Source of the DNA: Rheinheimera sp.
GTDB taxonomy: Bacteria; Pseudomonadota; Gammaproteobacteria; Enterobacterales; Alteromonadaceae
Direction of reading: 5' to 3'
Length of the DNA: 64,000 bases
Assembly: GCA_008015325.1 (NCBI GenBank)
Contig: SSFI01000093.1
Span: forward strand, 1-64,000
Below the pieces are notes generated by a model. It searched no databases and was not told where the DNA came from. It saw only the letters and a program-made list of their open reading frames with translations. Positions 59,911 to 64,000 of this stretch are shown here, one piece after another. Position 1 is the first letter of the stretch. Each line of letters begins with the position of its first letter. A program made the translations under genes and the position numbers.

Positions 59911-60213
59911 ATGATAGATGGGGCCTACGCGACGAATACCCAAAACTGGTCTTGGGTTGAATCGGTTAAACCTAATTCTGGTCCGACCGGTTACTTCTCG
60001 TCTGAGTATGGTCGAGCATTCTGGAATGATGACAATTCAAACATGGCTGTTGAATCCAGCGATTTAAGTGAATTTGACAGTTGGCCTGGTTCCTTATTAG
60101 TTCGCGCGGGTTCTGTAAATGCAAACCCAGTGTCATCACCAAGCATCCTCAGTCTGTTGGGGCTGGGACTTGTTGGTTTAGTCGTAAATCGTCGACGTAA
60201 AATCACCCGATAG
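59911..60213 (+). pseudogene. 3' remnant of a PEP-CTERM/DUF1566-type exported protein
   Basis: A 100-residue open frame. The middle resembles the C-terminal part of DUF1566 proteins (GYFSSEYGRAFWNDDN, SLLVRAGSV); the end SSPSILSLLGLGLVGLVV plus NRRRK is a PEP-CTERM sorting tail in a decayed form (the PEP motif reads SSP). There is no signal peptide, and an in-frame stop lies two codons before the ATG. I read it as the 3' end of a broken gene. The 233 bp before it (59678-59910) show nothing recognisable and are more A/T-rich than the flanks. Confidence 0.6.
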
Positions 60214-60312
60214 CCCTGGGACTCAATATGGTGGTAAATCGTAACAAAGGCAGCTGGGTCCATCCTGCTTCTTTGTTGCTGATACAGTTAAAGTCATCAT
60301 GAACGTGACAAG

Positions 60313-60341
60313 GCCCGGCAACATCGCCGGGCTTTGGTTTT
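60313..60341 (+). terminator. Terminator downstream of the PEP-CTERM remnant
   Basis: GCCCGGC, loop AACATC, GCCGGGC, then TTTGGTTTTT. It lies just before the end of iolA, which runs the other way. Confidence 0.75.
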
Positions 60342-60354
60342 TCACATCAACCCC

Positions 60355-61869
<1,515 letters not shown>

Positions 61870-61878
61870 AAAAACGCC

Positions 61879-63744
61879 TTAATAAGGTTGCTGTTGTTGT
61901 TGGCTCTGATAACGGGCGAAGGCTTGCTGCACTTCGTCGCGGCTGGACACGGCCGGAATGGCGACGTCCCACCAGCTGCCGTTGTCGGTGCTAATCGCCG
62001 GGTCGGTTTTAATTTCAATCAGATAACTACGGTCAGCGGCGCGGGCGCGGCTGATGGCCTGCTCCAGTTCTGCCACATTGGCGACTTTTTCGCTGAGCGC
62101 GCCTAAAGCGCGGGCATGTAGCGCAAAGTCGATATCCGGCGCGCTGCCTTCGCAGTCGCGCCATAAGTTGTTAAAGGGCGCGCCACCACAGCCTTGCTGC
62201 AGCCGGTTGATGCAGCCAAAACCACGGTTATCCAGCAGCACCACAATAATCTTTTGCCCAAGCATCACGCTGCTGGCCAATTCAGAGTTCAGCATCAAAT
62301 AAGAGCCGTCGCCGACCACGACAAAGACTTCGCGCGCAGGCGCCGCCAGTTTGACGCCAAGGCCACCGGCAATTTCGTAGCCCATGCAGGAAAAGCCGTA
62401 TTCAAGGTGATAACTGCCCGGGCCTTCGGCGCGCCATAGTTTATGCAGCTCGCCGGGCAGACCACCGGCAGCGCAAACCACCACATCGTTTGGCTGCGAC
62501 TGGCGTTTGATAGCGCCCAGCACTTGTGCGTCAGACGGCAAGCCTGTCACAGGTGGCTGAGTCAATTCTTCGTACTGTTGTTGCCACTGCTGATTGAGCG
62601 TTTTGGCATGGCTCAGCCAGTTGGCTTCGACGGGCGAAGACTGCGGCCAGTTGCCGGCCTGCAGCGCGTCATCGAGTTGTTTCAGCACTGTGCGGGCGTC
62701 GCCGACCAACGGCACCGCCTGATGTTTATGCGCATCAAAAGCGGCTACGTTGATTTGCAATAAAGGTTTACCGGCAAAACCACTGCGCGACTGCGTAGTG
62801 AAATCCTGCAGCCGGCTGCCGACGGCGATAATTAAATCTGCTTCCTGCGAAAGTCTATTCGCCGCAGCTGAACCGGTCACGCCAATGCCGCCAACGGCGC
62901 ACGGATGTTGCCAGTGCAGGCTGCCTTTGCCAGCCTGGGTTTCTGCTACTGGTATGCCATAACGGGCGGCGAAGTCACTAAGCTGCGCCGCGCATTGGCT
63001 GTACAGCACGCCGCCACCGGCGATCAGCAGCGGTTTTTTCGCCTGAGATAACAGCTTCAGTGCATCAAAAATTTCAGCGGCATCAGCAGGCTGACGGCGT
63101 GGCCGGTGCGTAACTGGGGCGAAGAAACTTTCCGGGTAATCAAAGGCTTCGGCTTGCACGTCCTGCGGCAATGCCAGTGTCACCGGGCCGCAGTTGATTG
63201 GGTCAAGCAGCGTTTGCATCGCCACCGGCAGCGAATGAATGAGCTGCTCTGGCCTGTTGATGCGGTCGAAATAGCGGCTGACCGGGATAAAACAGTCGCT
63301 GGCAGCGGTATTCGGATTGCCGAAATCTTCGATTTGCTGCAGCACCGGGTCGGGTTTGCGGTTAGCAAAATGGTCACCCGGCAGTAATAACACCGGTAAA
63401 CGGTTGGCATGCGCCAGCGCAGCGGCGGTGACCATATTGGTGGCACCAGGGCCAACTGATGTGGTGCAAGCCATCAGCCGGCGGCGGTCATTGGCTTTGG
63501 CAAAAGCGATAGCGGCATGGGCCATACCTTGTTCGTTGTGGGCGCGTAGCGTTGGCAGTGTGTCGCGGACCTGATACAAAGCTTCGCCGATGCCGGCGAC
63601 ATTACCGTGGCCAAAAATCGCGAACACGCCGGCAAATAAGGGTTCCACCCGGCCGTCATCCTGCTGGATAAACTGGGCGCTTAAGAACTTCACCAGTGCC
63701 TGCGCCATGGTCAGGCGGATAGTGGCTTTGTGGGTATTGTTCAT
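61879..63744 (-). CDS. iolD: 3D-(3,5/4)-trihydroxycyclohexane-1,2-dione hydrolase IolD
   Basis: A 621-residue thiamine-diphosphate enzyme that opens the inositol ring product 3D-trihydroxycyclohexane-dione to 5-deoxy-glucuronate. N-terminal Pyr domain with the catalytic-type Glu in LRAHNEQGMAHAA, central domain, C-terminal TPP domain with VVGDGSYLMLNSELA and LDNRGFGC. It is committed to myo-inositol catabolism, so it is the strongest marker of that pathway here. It overlaps the iolC stop by 4 bp; ends with a Gln-rich tail. Confidence 0.94.
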   Translation of the reverse strand: MNNTHKATIRLTMAQALVKFLSAQFIQQDDGRVEPLFAGVFAIFGHGNVAGIGEALYQVRDTLPTLRAHNEQGMAHAAIAFAKANDRRRLMACTTSVGPGATNMVTAAALAHANRLPVLLLPGDHFANRKPDPVLQQIEDFGNPNTAASDCFIPVSRYFDRINRPEQLIHSLPVAMQTLLDPINCGPVTLALPQDVQAEAFDYPESFFAPVTHRPRRQPADAAEIFDALKLLSQAKKPLLIAGGGVLYSQCAAQLSDFAARYGIPVAETQAGKGSLHWQHPCAVGGIGVTGSAAANRLSQEADLIIAVGSRLQDFTTQSRSGFAGKPLLQINVAAFDAHKHQAVPLVGDARTVLKQLDDALQAGNWPQSSPVEANWLSHAKTLNQQWQQQYEELTQPPVTGLPSDAQVLGAIKRQSQPNDVVVCAAGGLPGELHKLWRAEGPGSYHLEYGFSCMGYEIAGGLGVKLAAPAREVFVVVGDGSYLMLNSELASSVMLGQKIIVVLLDNRGFGCINRLQQGCGGAPFNNLWRDCEGSAPDIDFALHARALGALSEKVANVAELEQAISRARAADRSYLIEIKTDPAISTDNGSWWDVAIPAVSSRDEVQQAFARYQSQQQQQPY

Positions 63745-64000
63745 GCCGATGCTCCTGTCGCGCTGTTAGGGTTGGTCTGATGGCGGTTTAGCCAGGCTTG
63801 CGTCAGTTGGCGGTAATTGGCGCGGATCTGTGTTTGTAACTGACCATCGTCAATCTCGCCGCTTAACCAGGCTTTGGCCGGCGCGCCGAAAATGGTGCGG
63901 CCAATGGCAAAACCACGGCAAATCGGGAAGTTGGCGGTGCTGGCAAAGGCGGCGCACAAATCATCGATGGGCGCGTCGAGACCTAACACAATCACACCGC
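63741..64000 (-). CDS. iolC: 3' end of iolC (DUF2090 domain), running off the window
   Basis: Only the last 86 or so codons are seen. They read GVIVLGLDAPIDDL, then CRGFAIGRTIFGAPAKAWLS and EIDDGQLQTQIRANYRQL, the C-terminal DUF2090 domain of IolC-type fusion proteins (5-dehydro-2-deoxygluconokinase plus an aldolase-like domain). The frame stays open past 64000. No start codon in the window. The stop overlaps iolD (ATGA), so iolC-iolD-iolA form one transcript. Confidence 0.85.
   Translation of the reverse strand, partial: GVIVLGLDAPIDDLCAAFASTANFPICRGFAIGRTIFGAPAKAWLSGEIDDGQLQTQIRANYRQLTQAWLNRHQTNPNSATGASA

Overview
The window reads as chromosomal DNA of a gammaproteobacterium of the Alteromonadales/Rheinheimera-Alishewanella-Arsukibacterium type. 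This is judged from protein resemblance and E. coli-like gene order (ffh-rpsP-rimM-trmD-rplS; aroF-tyrA; trmB/mutY-yggX; gcvA-ygdD-rlmM), combined with features typical of aquatic polysaccharide and glycolipid users: a large TonB-dependent receptor, exo-glycosidases, a PEP-CTERM remnant. The genus is an inference; no rRNA or tRNA gene was seen.

Layout. 1-160: a 23-bp tandem repeat array. 0.25-6.2 kb: corB and ypjD diverging from ffh and the rpsP-rimM-trmD-rplS operon. 6.36-6.66 kb: a MITE-like element with long terminal inverted repeats, next to a ThrE-type exporter gene. 7.9-16.5 kb: a solute-binding protein, aroF-tyrA behind a promoter with three TyrR-box-like sites, mtgA, an alanine symporter, a GNAT, a small lipoprotein, an M14 peptidase and a hydrolase. 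16.5-28.4 kb: tapT, aceK, a DUF1840 gene, a secreted amidase, gltBD and folE2. 28.9-34 kb: arcB and arcA, convergent, with another sensor kinase behind arcA. 34-41 kb: DUF3293, rsmC, trmB, mutY-yggX, gcvA, a hydrolase, ygdD, rlmM.

41-64 kb is a catabolic island. A GntR/FadR regulator sits among repeated operator-like palindromes, between a GH92 exo-glycosidase plus HAD phosphatase on one side and mannonate dehydratase, an AGE-family sugar isomerase and a TonB receptor on the other. A tightly packed operon follows: GH89 alpha-N-acetylglucosaminidase, HGSNAT-like acetyltransferase, Ca-dependent PI-PLC-like phosphodiesterase, a divergent GH28 protein and a PHP-type phosphoesterase lipoprotein. 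After a DUF7666-like solenoid gene and a broken PEP-CTERM gene come convergent myo-inositol catabolism genes (iolA, iolD, 3' end of iolC), which run off the window.

Taken together, the island could break down a glycosylated inositol phospholipid such as a glycosylinositol phosphorylceramide or a GPI-type glycan: take up glycan, acetylate and remove alpha-glucosamine, trim mannose and uronate, cut the inositol phosphodiester, dephosphorylate, and oxidise inositol. Each family call rests on sequence; the combined pathway is my inference.
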